DNA of 37,877 nt, taken from the NCBI GenBank assembly GCA_938005675.1, contig CALKXH010000102.1:1-37877 (forward strand). Reading direction: 5' to 3'. Both the position numbers and the translations under genes were made by a program. Origin of the DNA: an uncultured Anaerolineae bacterium. GTDB taxonomy: Bacteria > Chloroflexota > Anaerolineae > Aggregatilineales > UBA2796. Positions 25,912 to 33,295 of this stretch are shown piece after piece; position 1 is the first letter of the stretch, and the number at the start of each line of letters is the position of its first letter. A model generated the notes under the pieces. That model was not told the origin of the DNA and did not search any database. It was given only the letters and a program-made list of their open reading frames with translations.

Positions 25912-27215
25912 GACGTCTGACTTGTTTTGTGCTGATCGTCCTGCTGCTGGCGCCGCTGAGCGCGCCCGCCAGCCTCGCCCAGAGCGCCCCGTTCACCATC
26001 GAGGCGGCGGCTGAGCTGCAGCCCGCCCTGACCGCCCTCTACAAGGCGCGCTACGGCGCTGAGCCGACCTTCGTGACCGACGACGGCGATCTGATCGCCA
26101 CCAACGACCCCGCCTTCCTGCCCTCAGGCAGGGTGCGCGTGCCGCCGCACTTCCTGCCCGACTCGTTCTTGGTGATGGCGCGTCCGAGCGCCGAAGCTGA
26201 GGCGTTCGCCGCCTTCGCCGTCTCGCCAGATGGACAAGCCGCGCTGATCGAAGGCGGCTTCTTGCCCAAGTCGGTCACCGTGACCGATCAGGCGGGCAAC
26301 ACGGTCGAGGTGGCGCAGCCGATACGCCGCATCCTCACGCCCTATAGCATCGCCACCTATCTGGTCTACGGGGTGGGCGCGGCGGATCGGCTAGTGGGCG
26401 CCGGCTATCTCGGCACGCGCGATCCCGTCGGGGCGGCGCGCATGAGCGCTATCGATCCGCGCTTCCCGACCTTGAGCGGCTACACGCTCAATCAGCGCGA
26501 GATCAACATCGAGCAGGTGGCGCAGCTCGCGCCCGATCTAATCGTCACCAGCGCCCGCACAGCTTGGCTGGATACCGTGCGCGAGCTGAACATCCCCTTC
26601 GTGCTGCTGGAGGGCGAGTCGCCCGAACTGCTGAAAGAGTCGGTGCGGCTGATGGGCGCGCTGCTGGGTCCGAATGCGCGGGCGCAGGCTGAGGCGTGGA
26701 TCGCCTACTACGACGACATCTTCACGGCGGTTGTGGAAGCCACCAAAGACCTGACCGAGCGTCCGAGCGTGCTGTTCATCGGCACGGCGCCCTTGCGCGT
26801 GATCAGCGGGCAGATGTACCAAACCGACATCATCGCCGCCGCCGGGGGGCGCTCGGTGAGCGCTGAGCTGGGCGGCTACTGGAACGACGTCAACCTTGAG
26901 CAAGTGGCGTTGTGGAATCCTGAGGTGATCGTGATCGCGCCCTACGGCGAGGTCACGCCCCAGACTCTCAAAGAGAGCCCTGAGTGGGCGATCATCAAGG
27001 CGGTGCAAGACGGCAAGGTCTACAAGATGCCCAGCTGGGTGGCGCCGTGGGATACGCCCGTGATGGACTCGGTCTTGGGCGTGATCTGGCTGGCGCAAAA
27101 GCTCTTCCCAGGTCGCGTGAACCTCGATTGCGCGCTGGAGGCACAGTTCTTCTTCGAAGTCTTCTACAATCACAAGCTGCCTGAGGCAGAGATCGCGGCG
27201 GTATGCGGATCGTAG
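25908..27215 (+). CDS. ABC substrate-binding protein (FecB/BtuF type) with N-terminal ModA-like remnant
   Basis: 435 residues with a Sec signal peptide (about 1-25, cut near SLA-QS). The C-terminal 300 residues are a Peripla_BP_2 domain: QPIRRILTPYSIATYLVYGVGAADRLVGAGYL, NIEQVAQLAPDLIVTSA, LEQVALWNPEVIVIAPYGE, VYKMPSWVAPWDTP. This type binds iron chelates, cobalamin, or in MolA molybdate/tungstate. Residues 28-120 do not belong to that fold. They look like the two ends of a ModA-type domain joined together: FTIEAAAELQPALTALYKARYGAEPTF and AEAFAAFAVSPDGQAALIEGGFLP, with the middle missing. The permease gene begins 13 bases before its stop. Ligand open; oxyanion or metal chelate are the main options. 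Confidence 0.85.
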   Translation: MRRLTCFVLIVLLLAPLSAPASLAQSAPFTIEAAAELQPALTALYKARYGAEPTFVTDDGDLIATNDPAFLPSGRVRVPPHFLPDSFLVMARPSAEAEAFAAFAVSPDGQAALIEGGFLPKSVTVTDQAGNTVEVAQPIRRILTPYSIATYLVYGVGAADRLVGAGYLGTRDPVGAARMSAIDPRFPTLSGYTLNQREINIEQVAQLAPDLIVTSARTAWLDTVRELNIPFVLLEGESPELLKESVRLMGALLGPNARAQAEAWIAYYDDIFTAVVEATKDLTERPSVLFIGTAPLRVISGQMYQTDIIAAAGGRSVSAELGGYWNDVNLEQVALWNPEVIVIAPYGEVTPQTLKESPEWAIIKAVQDGKVYKMPSWVAPWDTPVMDSVLGVIWLAQKLFPGRVNLDCALEAQFFFEVFYNHKLPEAEIAAVCGS

Positions 27216-28249
27216 CCTTAAGGGGCGCTACAACGGCGAAGGGCAGCCTGAGGCTGTCCCTCGCCTACCTGAGCTTGGCGCTGCCCTTCGCCCTGATCGT
27301 GATCTCGCTGCTGCTAGGGCTGTATCAGATACCGATTGAGACGGTCGGGCGCGCCTTGCTCTCGCTGATCGTGCCGCAAGCGGCGGAGGGCATCTCCAGC
27401 ACGGAGTTGACGCTGATCTTGCGCATTCGCTTGCCGCGCGTCCTCTCGGCGGCGCTGATCGGGGCGGCGCTGGCGAGCACAGGCGCCGCCTTTCAGGGCA
27501 TCTTCAAAAATCCGCTGGTCGACTCGAACCTGCTGGGCGTGACCAGCGGGGCGGGCTTCGGAGCGGCGGTCGCCCTGCTGCTGGGCGGCACAGCTCTAGC
27601 CGTGCAGAGCGCCGCCTTCGCCTTCGGCTTGTTGGCGGTCATGGTGGCGTACGCGGGCAGCCGTCTGTACAGCAGCGCGCCGCTGATCGTGCTGACCTTG
27701 ATGGGCATCCTGATCGGCTCGTTCTTCACCTCGCTCACGGCGCTGACTAAATACGTCGCCGATCCGCTCAACACGCTGCCCGCCATCACGTTTTGGCTGC
27801 TGGGCGGCTTGACGGGCGTGACGTGGAACAGCCTGCCGCTGCTCGCCCTGATCACGTTGGGCGGCAGCGCTTTTCTGTGGGCGGTGCGTTGGCGGCTGAA
27901 CATCCTCTCGCTGGGCGATGCAGAGGCGACGGCGCTGGGCATGAATCCGACGCGCCTGAAGCTGGTGATCATCCTGTGCGCCACGCTGATGACGGCGGCG
28001 GCGGTCGCGGTCGGCGGCGTGATCGGCTGGATCGGCTTGGTGATCCCGCACGCGGCGCGTTTGCTGGTCGGCGCCGACCACAAGGCGCTGATCCCGACCT
28101 CGTTGGCGCTCGGCGCCTCATTTTTGCTGGTGATCGACACCATCTCACGGGCGCTCCTGCCCGCCGAAGTGCCGCTGGGCATCTTGACGGGTCTGGTGGG
28201 CGTGCCGATTCTGATCGTGTTGCTGCGGCGCAGTCAGCGGGTGTGGTGA
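27203..28249 (+). CDS. FecCD-family ABC transporter permease
   Basis: 348 residues with about ten membrane helices. FecCD/BtuC markers: LRIRLPRVLSAALIGAALASTGAAFQGIFKNPLVDSNLLGVTSGAGFGA, then LGDAEATALGMNPTRLK, VGGVIGWIGLVIPHAARLLVGADHKALIP and LPAEVPLGILTGLVGVPILIVLLRR. It forms the channel of a type II importer for iron chelates, vitamin B12 or molybdate. It overlaps the binding-protein gene by 13 bases and is followed after 3 bases by the ATPase gene. Confidence 0.94.
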   Translation: MRIVALRGATTAKGSLRLSLAYLSLALPFALIVISLLLGLYQIPIETVGRALLSLIVPQAAEGISSTELTLILRIRLPRVLSAALIGAALASTGAAFQGIFKNPLVDSNLLGVTSGAGFGAAVALLLGGTALAVQSAAFAFGLLAVMVAYAGSRLYSSAPLIVLTLMGILIGSFFTSLTALTKYVADPLNTLPAITFWLLGGLTGVTWNSLPLLALITLGGSAFLWAVRWRLNILSLGDAEATALGMNPTRLKLVIILCATLMTAAAVAVGGVIGWIGLVIPHAARLLVGADHKALIPTSLALGASFLLVIDTISRALLPAEVPLGILTGLVGVPILIVLLRRSQRVW

Positions 28250-28252
28250 GCC

Positions 28253-29026
28253 ATGCTTGAGGCGGAGAATCTGCATTACGCCTACACGTCGGAGCAGCCC
28301 GCCCTGCGCGGAGTCTCGCTGCAGCTGGGCGCGGGGACGATCCTGTACCTGCTGGGGCGCAACGGCTGCGGCAAGACGACCCTGATGAATTGTTTGAGCG
28401 GCGTGCTGAAGCCGCAACGCGGCTACGTCCGCCTGTGCGGGCGCGATTTGAGCAGCTACACGCCCGCCGAGCGCGCCCGTCTGATCGGCTTGATCCCGCA
28501 GCTGCACACGCCCGCTTTCAACTATAACGTCCGCGAGATTGTGCTGATGGGGCGCGCGCCGCACTTGAGCTTGCTCGCCACGCCCAGCCGCACGGATTAC
28601 GAAATCGCGGATGCCGCCCTAGAGAGCGTCGGCTTGGCGGATTACCGCGCGCGCCCCTACACGCAGCTGAGCGGCGGCGAGCGCCAATTGGTGCTGATCG
28701 CGCGCGGCTTGGCGCAGCAGTGCCGCATCCTGCTGATGGATGAGCCGGACGCGCACCTCGACCTGAACAATCAGCTGCGCGTGATGGAGCGCGTCGCCCG
28801 CCTCGCCGCCGAGGGGCTCTCCTTCATCGTCACCTCGCACTTGCCCAACAACGCGCTGATGTACGCCCATCGCATCCTGCTGATGAAGCGCGGCATGGCG
28901 CTCGCTTGTGGCGACGCAGCCGAAGTGTTGAGCGAGGGGCTGCTCAGCGCCGCCTACGAGCTGCCCATCGAGGTGATCTGGGAGGGCGAGCGCCCGCGCG
29001 CCATCCTGCCCCGCCGAGCGGTCTGA
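28253..29026 (+). CDS. FecE/BtuD-type ABC transporter ATP-binding protein
   Basis: 257 residues. Walker A GRNGCGKT (35-42), Q-loop LIPQLHTPAFNYNVREIVLMGRAPHL, signature LSGGERQLVLIARGLAQQ, Walker B ILLMDEPDAHLDL and the switch His in FIVTSHLPNN. The family usually has DEPTSHLD; here Asp-Ala replaces Thr-Ser, which should not harm activity. It energises the importer formed with the upstream permease and binding protein. Its TGA overlaps the next ATG (TGATG), linking a THEP1-like NTPase to this cassette. Confidence 0.94.
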   Translation: MLEAENLHYAYTSEQPALRGVSLQLGAGTILYLLGRNGCGKTTLMNCLSGVLKPQRGYVRLCGRDLSSYTPAERARLIGLIPQLHTPAFNYNVREIVLMGRAPHLSLLATPSRTDYEIADAALESVGLADYRARPYTQLSGGERQLVLIARGLAQQCRILLMDEPDAHLDLNNQLRVMERVARLAAEGLSFIVTSHLPNNALMYAHRILLMKRGMALACGDAAEVLSEGLLSAAYELPIEVIWEGERPRAILPRRAV

Positions 29027-29535
29027 TGAGCGAGACGCCACAAGCTATCTGGGAGGCGCGCCGCGCGCCTGAGATCGTGGTAGTCACGGGCGAGAGCGGC
29101 GCCGGCAAGACGCGGTGGTGCGAGGCGCTGCGCGCCTTCGCCGAGAGCCAGTCGCTGCGCGCGGCGGGGCTGATCTCGTACGGCGTCTTCGAGGGGACGG
29201 AGAAAGTCGCCATTGAGCTGTGCGCCTTGCCGAGCGGTCAGCGCCGTCGCTTGGCGGAGCGCCGCCCGTACCTCGCGGGCGACGCGACGCCGCGTTGGGC
29301 GTTCGATCAGGCGGCGTTGGCGTGGGGCGATGCCCATCTAGCACAGCTGACTGCCTGCGACGTGCTGATCGTGGATGAGCTCGGTCCGTTGGAGCTGCTG
29401 CACGGGCGCGGCTGGCAGAGCGCCTTCGCAGTCTTGGCGGCGGGGCGCTATCAGATGGCGTGCGTAGTGGTGCGCCCGACTCTGCTTGAGCAGTTCGCGG
29501 CGCGCTGCAGAGTCGGGCGGGTCGTTCGGCTGTGA
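29026..29535 (+). CDS. Small P-loop NTPase, THEP1-like
   Basis: 169 residues from the ATG at 29026, which overlaps the ATPase stop; the frame is open upstream but that part is antisense-like. P-loop GESGAGKT (22-29), then a Walker-B-like CDVLIVDELGPLELL near 110-120. The layout of a short P-loop protein with DELGPLELL resembles the THEP1/NTPase_1 nucleoside-triphosphatase family; the DUF2478 group is the other option. Why a nucleotide-cleaving protein belongs with a metal- or oxyanion-type importer is not known, but the coupling is tight. It is the last gene of the padR cassette. Confidence 0.7.
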   Translation: MSETPQAIWEARRAPEIVVVTGESGAGKTRWCEALRAFAESQSLRAAGLISYGVFEGTEKVAIELCALPSGQRRRLAERRPYLAGDATPRWAFDQAALAWGDAHLAQLTACDVLIVDELGPLELLHGRGWQSAFAVLAAGRYQMACVVVRPTLLEQFAARCRVGRVVRL

Positions 29536-29558
29536 GGGCTCGATCCGCCGCGAAATTC

Positions 29559-29589
29559 TTGTGGAATTCAGATCAATCTGTGCTACAAT
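29559..29589 (+). promoter_or_regulatory. Extended -10 promoter of the FmdB-type gene
   Basis: TACAAT (29584-29589) is preceded by TGC, forming an extended -10 (TGCTACAAT). TTGTGG at 29559-29564 is a weak -35 with a 19-base spacer. The start would be about 50 bases before the ATG at 29645. Confidence 0.45.
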
Positions 29590-29644
29590 CAATCGATGGA
29601 TACACCACAAGCAATCAATCTGAAATTCGGGAGGACGTGCGGAG

Positions 29645-29932
29645 ATGCCACTCTACGAGTATCGCTGCAGGAACTGCGGCGCGCGCTTTGAGGTCAATCA
29701 GGCGTTCACGGATGAGCCGCTCAGCACTTGCCACGTCTGCGGCGGGACGGTGAAGCGCGTGGTTGGGCGCGGCACCGGCGTGATCTTCAAGGGATCGGGC
29801 TTCTACGTCACGGATACGCGCTCGACCAACAGCGCCAACTCCAAACCGGCCAACGGGAACGGCAGCAGCAACGGCAGCGCCGAGAAGAAGCACGAGTCTG
29901 CCGCCGAGAAAGCAGCCGCCAGCGGCGATTGA
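29645..29932 (+). CDS. FmdB-family zinc ribbon protein
   Basis: 95 residues starting MPLYEYRCRNCG, a direct match to the FmdB family. Zinc would be held by Cys8, Cys11, Cys29 and Cys32 (CRNC and CHVC). VVGRGTGVIFKGSGFYVTD is the usual continuation. The last 35 residues are Asn/Ser/Gly then Lys/Glu/Ala-rich and probably disordered. FmdB was named for a regulator of formamidase, but most members are of unknown role. It is monocistronic, with its own promoter and terminator. Confidence 0.92.
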   Translation: MPLYEYRCRNCGARFEVNQAFTDEPLSTCHVCGGTVKRVVGRGTGVIFKGSGFYVTDTRSTNSANSKPANGNGSSNGSAEKKHESAAEKAAASGD

Positions 29933-29967
29933 CAGCGCCAGCTCTCAAGCGCATACGGCATCCTGCC

Positions 29968-29993
29968 GCCGAGCAAGCCCTGCTCGGCTTTTT
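29968..29993 (+). terminator. Rho-independent terminator after the FmdB-type gene
   Basis: GCCGAGCA (29968-29975), loop AGCCC, TGCTCGGC (29981-29988), then TTTTT (29989-29993). This is a textbook GC stem with a T tract 36 bases after the stop codon. Confidence 0.9.
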
Positions 29994-30020
29994 GTTCTAG
30001 CCGCAGCGCCCGATCCGATC

Positions 30021-30026
30021 TACAAT
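30021..30026 (+). promoter_or_regulatory. -10 box upstream of the EamA transporter gene
   Basis: TACAAT at 30021-30026, 38 bases before the GTG at 30064. No convincing -35 is visible because the terminator occupies that position. Confidence 0.3.
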
Positions 30027-30063
30027 CGAACTGCCCGCCCACGTAGCCGAAAGAGCGCTCGCT

Positions 30064-31020
30064 GTGCCTGAGAAAACGCTAGCGGCTGTGCCTGTAGAGA
30101 GTCTGCGCCCTGAGCGCAAGCCCACGCCGCGCCTCGCCCTGCCGCTCACACCTATGGAGCTGCTCCTCGTGCTGGGCATGATCATCTGGGGGACGCACTA
30201 CAGCATCGCCAAGGCGGCGCTAGACGTGCTGCCGCCCTTTTTGTTCAACGCTTTCCGCTTCAGCGTCGGCGTGATGGCGCTTTACAGCGTGATGCGGGCG
30301 AGCGGCGAGTCGTTCGCCTTCAAGCGCAGCGCCCTGCCGCGCCTGATCTTCACCTCGCTGCTGCTGCACGTGGTCTATCAGGCATTTTTCATCAACGGCT
30401 TGCGCTATACGACGGTCGCCAACAGCGTGCTGATCAACACCATCGCGCCGATTGGCGTGGTGATCGTGAACATCTTATCCCGCCGCGAGCGCGGCAGCTG
30501 GCGGATGTTCAGCGGGATGGCGTTGGCGGTCGGCGGCGTGCTGATCGTGATCCTCTCGCGCTACGCCGATCAGATCGGCATCGGCACGCCGACGACCCTG
30601 CTGGGCGATATCTTGACCCTGATCGGCATCGTGGCGTGGATTGTGATGACCTTCTCGCTGCGCGAGCTGATGGCGGATAATCCGGTGATGGCAGCCTCGT
30701 TCTGGTTGCTGGTCTGTGGGGCGCTCTTGAACGTCTGCATCGCCATTCCGACTGCCGTCGCCTTCGATTGGTCGCTCTTGACGTGGGAGGTCGGCTTGGC
30801 GATCCTGTACTCAGGTGCGGTCGCCATCGCGGTCGGCGGCACAATTTGGAATTTGGCGCTCAAGCGCATCGGCGCCTCGCGCACGGCGGCGTTCATCAAC
30901 TTGCAGCCGATTGTAGCGGCGTTCGTGGCGGTCATCGTCTTGGGCGAGCCGTTCACGCTATGGCTCGTGTTGGGCATCAGCTTGGTGATCATCGGCATGA
31001 CGCGCCTGCGCATGGGTTGA
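30064..31020 (+). CDS. EamA/DMT-family transporter
   Basis: 318 residues with ten predicted helices in two homologous halves. The first half starts at ELLLVLGMIIWGTHYSIAKAALDVLPPFLFNAFRFSVGVMALY, and the second at LTLIGIVAWIVMTFSLRELMAD, ending FINLQPIVAAFVAVIVLGEPFTLWLVLGISLVIIGM. NLQPIVAAFVAVIVLGE is the EamA hallmark. These carry amino acids, sugars or other metabolites; the substrate is not visible. The first 30 residues are hydrophilic, so the true start could be the ATG at 30154, though the GTG at 30064 is kept. The next gene begins 3 bases after its stop. Confidence 0.9.
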   Translation: MPEKTLAAVPVESLRPERKPTPRLALPLTPMELLLVLGMIIWGTHYSIAKAALDVLPPFLFNAFRFSVGVMALYSVMRASGESFAFKRSALPRLIFTSLLLHVVYQAFFINGLRYTTVANSVLINTIAPIGVVIVNILSRRERGSWRMFSGMALAVGGVLIVILSRYADQIGIGTPTTLLGDILTLIGIVAWIVMTFSLRELMADNPVMAASFWLLVCGALLNVCIAIPTAVAFDWSLLTWEVGLAILYSGAVAIAVGGTIWNLALKRIGASRTAAFINLQPIVAAFVAVIVLGEPFTLWLVLGISLVIIGMTRLRMG

Positions 31021-31023
31021 GCT

Positions 31024-31824
31024 ATGGCTAAATACGCTGAGGACTCAGGGTTACGTCTGGTGGCGCGCCACGCGCCGACGGGCAGGCTGCTGACCATCGG
31101 CGACCTGCCCGTAGAGCAACTGCGCGCTTACTCCGAGCGCGGCGAGCTGCGCTGCCCCGCCTGTGGCGCGCCCATGCGCCTCAAGGCGGGCGCCATCCGC
31201 CAGCATCACTTTGCGCACGTCAGCCTTGCCGAATGCACGACGCGCTACGCCGAGCCTGAATCCGAGAGCCATCGACTGGGCAAATTGGCGCTCTATCGGC
31301 ATTTTCGGCGCGAGGCGCCCTTCGCTCAGCTGGAATGGCACGTTCAGGCGACCGCCCAGCGCGCCGATGTGTTCGTCGCCCCGAATTTCGTCTTGGAGTT
31401 CCAGCAGGCGAACAACAGCGCCGAGCAGTGGCGCGAGCGGCAACGCTTGTACGACGAGGCGGGCTTGCGCGCGCTGTGGTTCTTGGGACAAGTGCGCTAC
31501 GCCGAGGCGCGCAGCGAGGCAGTGCGCCCGATCTCGCTCTACGACCCCGCGCCCGTGCCGCGCCACAACTTTGAGGCGGCGGCGGGCGCTTTCCGCCTGC
31601 GCGAGATGGAGCGCGCCATGCTAGAGCGCTTCCCGCTGCTCTACTACCTCGATCCCGATACTGAGATGCTCACGATCTTGCTGCCGCGCAGCCTTCACGC
31701 CCAGACTCTGCGCGCCTATCGCTATCGCCTGCCTTTGGCGCAGGCGCGGCTGACCTCAGAGGGCTTGTGGACGCCGCTGCACGCCCAGCTGGACGAGAGG
31801 CTCTTGAGAAAACGGCGCAAATGA
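31024..31824 (+). CDS. CoiA-like competence nuclease family protein
   Basis: 266 residues. An N-terminal zinc-finger-like part holds CPAC (44-47) and HHFAH (61-65). The nuclease core is QRADVFVAPNFVLEFQQANNS, with Asp115, Glu125 and Gln127 in the D-x-ExQ layout of the restriction-endonuclease-like fold used by CoiA. In Bacillus and Streptococcus CoiA is needed for natural transformation. No other competence gene is nearby, so a role in DNA uptake here is only inferred. It follows the EamA gene by 3 bases and precedes hypA by 35. Confidence 0.82.
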   Translation: MAKYAEDSGLRLVARHAPTGRLLTIGDLPVEQLRAYSERGELRCPACGAPMRLKAGAIRQHHFAHVSLAECTTRYAEPESESHRLGKLALYRHFRREAPFAQLEWHVQATAQRADVFVAPNFVLEFQQANNSAEQWRERQRLYDEAGLRALWFLGQVRYAEARSEAVRPISLYDPAPVPRHNFEAAAGAFRLREMERAMLERFPLLYYLDPDTEMLTILLPRSLHAQTLRAYRYRLPLAQARLTSEGLWTPLHAQLDERLLRKRRK

Positions 31825-31859
31825 GTCATGATTACGCCAATTGAGGCGAGACACAGCCG

Positions 31860-32231
31860 ATGCATGAGCTACCCATCACGCAGCACATCCTTGAGATCGT
31901 CTTGCGCCACGCCGAGGCGGCGCGCGCGACGCGCGTCACGGATGTTTACCTCGTGATCGGGCAGCTCTCGTCGTATGTGGATGAGTCGGTCCAATTTTAT
32001 TGGGATGCGCTGGCTCGCGGCACGTTAGCTGAGGGCGCGCAGCTGCATTTCGAGCCCGTCAAAGCCGAAGTTGAATGTCAGGCGTGCGGGGCGCGCTCGG
32101 CGTGGTCGCAGATCGCGGCGGGCTGCCCGCGCTGCGGCGATCTGCGCCTGAAAGCGGTGGCGGGCGAGGAATTCTACGTGCGCGCCATCCGCGTGCAAGA
32201 GCCAGATGAAGTTGAGGAAAGTCAACGATGA
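31860..32231 (+). CDS. hypA: Hydrogenase/urease nickel incorporation protein HypA
   Basis: 123 residues. It begins MHELPITQHILEIVL, with the N-terminal Met-His that binds nickel. The structural zinc site has Cys73, Cys76, Cys89 and Cys92 (CQAC, CPRC). EGAQLHFEPVKAEVECQACG is a typical HypA stretch. It hands nickel to the hydrogenase large subunit together with HypB. Its TGA overlaps the hypB start (ATGA). No hydrogenase structural genes or hypC-F are in the window. Confidence 0.94.
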   Translation: MHELPITQHILEIVLRHAEAARATRVTDVYLVIGQLSSYVDESVQFYWDALARGTLAEGAQLHFEPVKAEVECQACGARSAWSQIAAGCPRCGDLRLKAVAGEEFYVRAIRVQEPDEVEESQR

Positions 32232-32899
32232 GCGTCAGAGTGATTTCGGTGCTGGAGAATATTCTGCAAGCCAACGATCAGATCGCGGCGGAGAATCGGG
32301 CGCGGCTGGATGCGGCGGGCGTCTATGCCATCAACCTGATGTCCTCGCCCGGCGCCGGCAAGACCGCCCTGATCGAGCAGACCTTGCGCGCGCTCGCGCC
32401 GCAGGTGCGCATCGGCATGATCAACGGCGATACGACGGCTGCCAGCCTGGATGCCGAGCGCGGCGCGCAAGCCGGGGCGATGGCTGTCCACGTCAACACG
32501 GGCGGCAACTGCCACCTCGAGGCGCACATGGTGCGCCAAGCGCTCGCCGCCCTCGATCTGAGCGCCCTCGATCTGCTGATCGTCGAGAACGTGGGCAACT
32601 TGGTCTGTCCTTCGGGCTGGGATTTAGGCGTCCATGCGCGCGTAGTGATGGCGAGCGTGACCGAAGGCGATGACAAGCCCTACAAATATCCCGCCATGTA
32701 TCGCGTCGCGGATGCCCTAGTGCTGAACAAGATCGACCTGCTGCCCTACTTGCCCTTCAACTTGGATTACTACTTGCAAGGCGTGCGCCTGCTCAAGCCC
32801 GACGTGCAAATCTTCCAGGTCTCTTGCCGCACGGGCGAGGGCATTGGCGCGTGGGCGGATTGGCTGCGCGCGCACATCCGCTCAGGGCAAAATGCATGA
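32228..32899 (+). CDS. hypB: Hydrogenase nickel incorporation GTPase HypB
   Basis: 223 residues. SSPGAGKT (39-46) is the P-loop, INGDTTAASLDAERG contains the switch region, VNTGGNCHLEA carries the metal-binding Cys95-His96, IVENVGNLVCPSGWDLG is the Walker-B region, and LNKIDLLPYLPF gives guanine specificity (NKID). It lacks the N-terminal Cys motif or His-rich stretch that some HypB proteins use for nickel storage. It is a cytoplasmic dimeric GTPase working with HypA on NiFe hydrogenase. Confidence 0.95.
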   Translation: MSVRVISVLENILQANDQIAAENRARLDAAGVYAINLMSSPGAGKTALIEQTLRALAPQVRIGMINGDTTAASLDAERGAQAGAMAVHVNTGGNCHLEAHMVRQALAALDLSALDLLIVENVGNLVCPSGWDLGVHARVVMASVTEGDDKPYKYPAMYRVADALVLNKIDLLPYLPFNLDYYLQGVRLLKPDVQIFQVSCRTGEGIGAWADWLRAHIRSGQNA

Positions 32900-32906
32900 A
32901 TAGACC

Positions 32907-33293
32907 ATGCGCCGCTTCACGCTCTTGATGCTGATCGGGACGCTGATCGGGCTTGGCATCGGCTTGGCGCTCGGTTGGCTGGTGTTGCCCGCGCCACAGA
33001 GCACCAGCCCGATCAGTCAGTTGGCGCGCCGCCATCAAGAGGAATTCGCCCTGATGGTGGCGGCGGCTTATCAGGTCGATAACGATCTGAGCGCCGCCAT
33101 CGAGCGCCTGCGCTTGCTGGGCATGGCGGACCCTTTCATCTACATGCGCGACCTGACCGAGCGCTTCATTGTGCAGGCGGGCGTCACGCGGGAGCGCGAG
33201 GCGCGCTTGTTGGTGCAGCTCGCCTGCGCGATGGGCTTCTGCACCGAGCCGATGCAGCCGTTCTTGCTGCCCGCCTCGCCCGCAGGGTCGTGA
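32907..33293 (+). CDS. Small single-pass membrane protein (paralogue of the next gene)
   Basis: 128 residues with an N-terminal membrane helix (about 5-28, LLMLIGTLIGLGIGLALGWLVLP), then a helical domain (about 37-115, RRHQEEFALMVAAAYQVDNDLSAAIERLRLLGMADPFIYMRDL). I do not recognise a family. The helix-plus-helical layout recurs in the N-terminal 115 residues of the next gene, with a similar EEFALMVAAAY / KRNVLILISLAY core. It starts 7 bases after hypB and probably shares its transcript. Confidence 0.6.
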   Translation: MRRFTLLMLIGTLIGLGIGLALGWLVLPAPQSTSPISQLARRHQEEFALMVAAAYQVDNDLSAAIERLRLLGMADPFIYMRDLTERFIVQAGVTREREARLLVQLACAMGFCTEPMQPFLLPASPAGS

Positions 33294-33295
33294 TC

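Noticed and set aside
28906-29025. Upstream extension of the THEP1-like NTPase frame
   Set aside because: This part overlaps the ABC ATPase gene and reads as Arg/Pro/His nonsense; the ATG at 29026 forms a TGATG junction.
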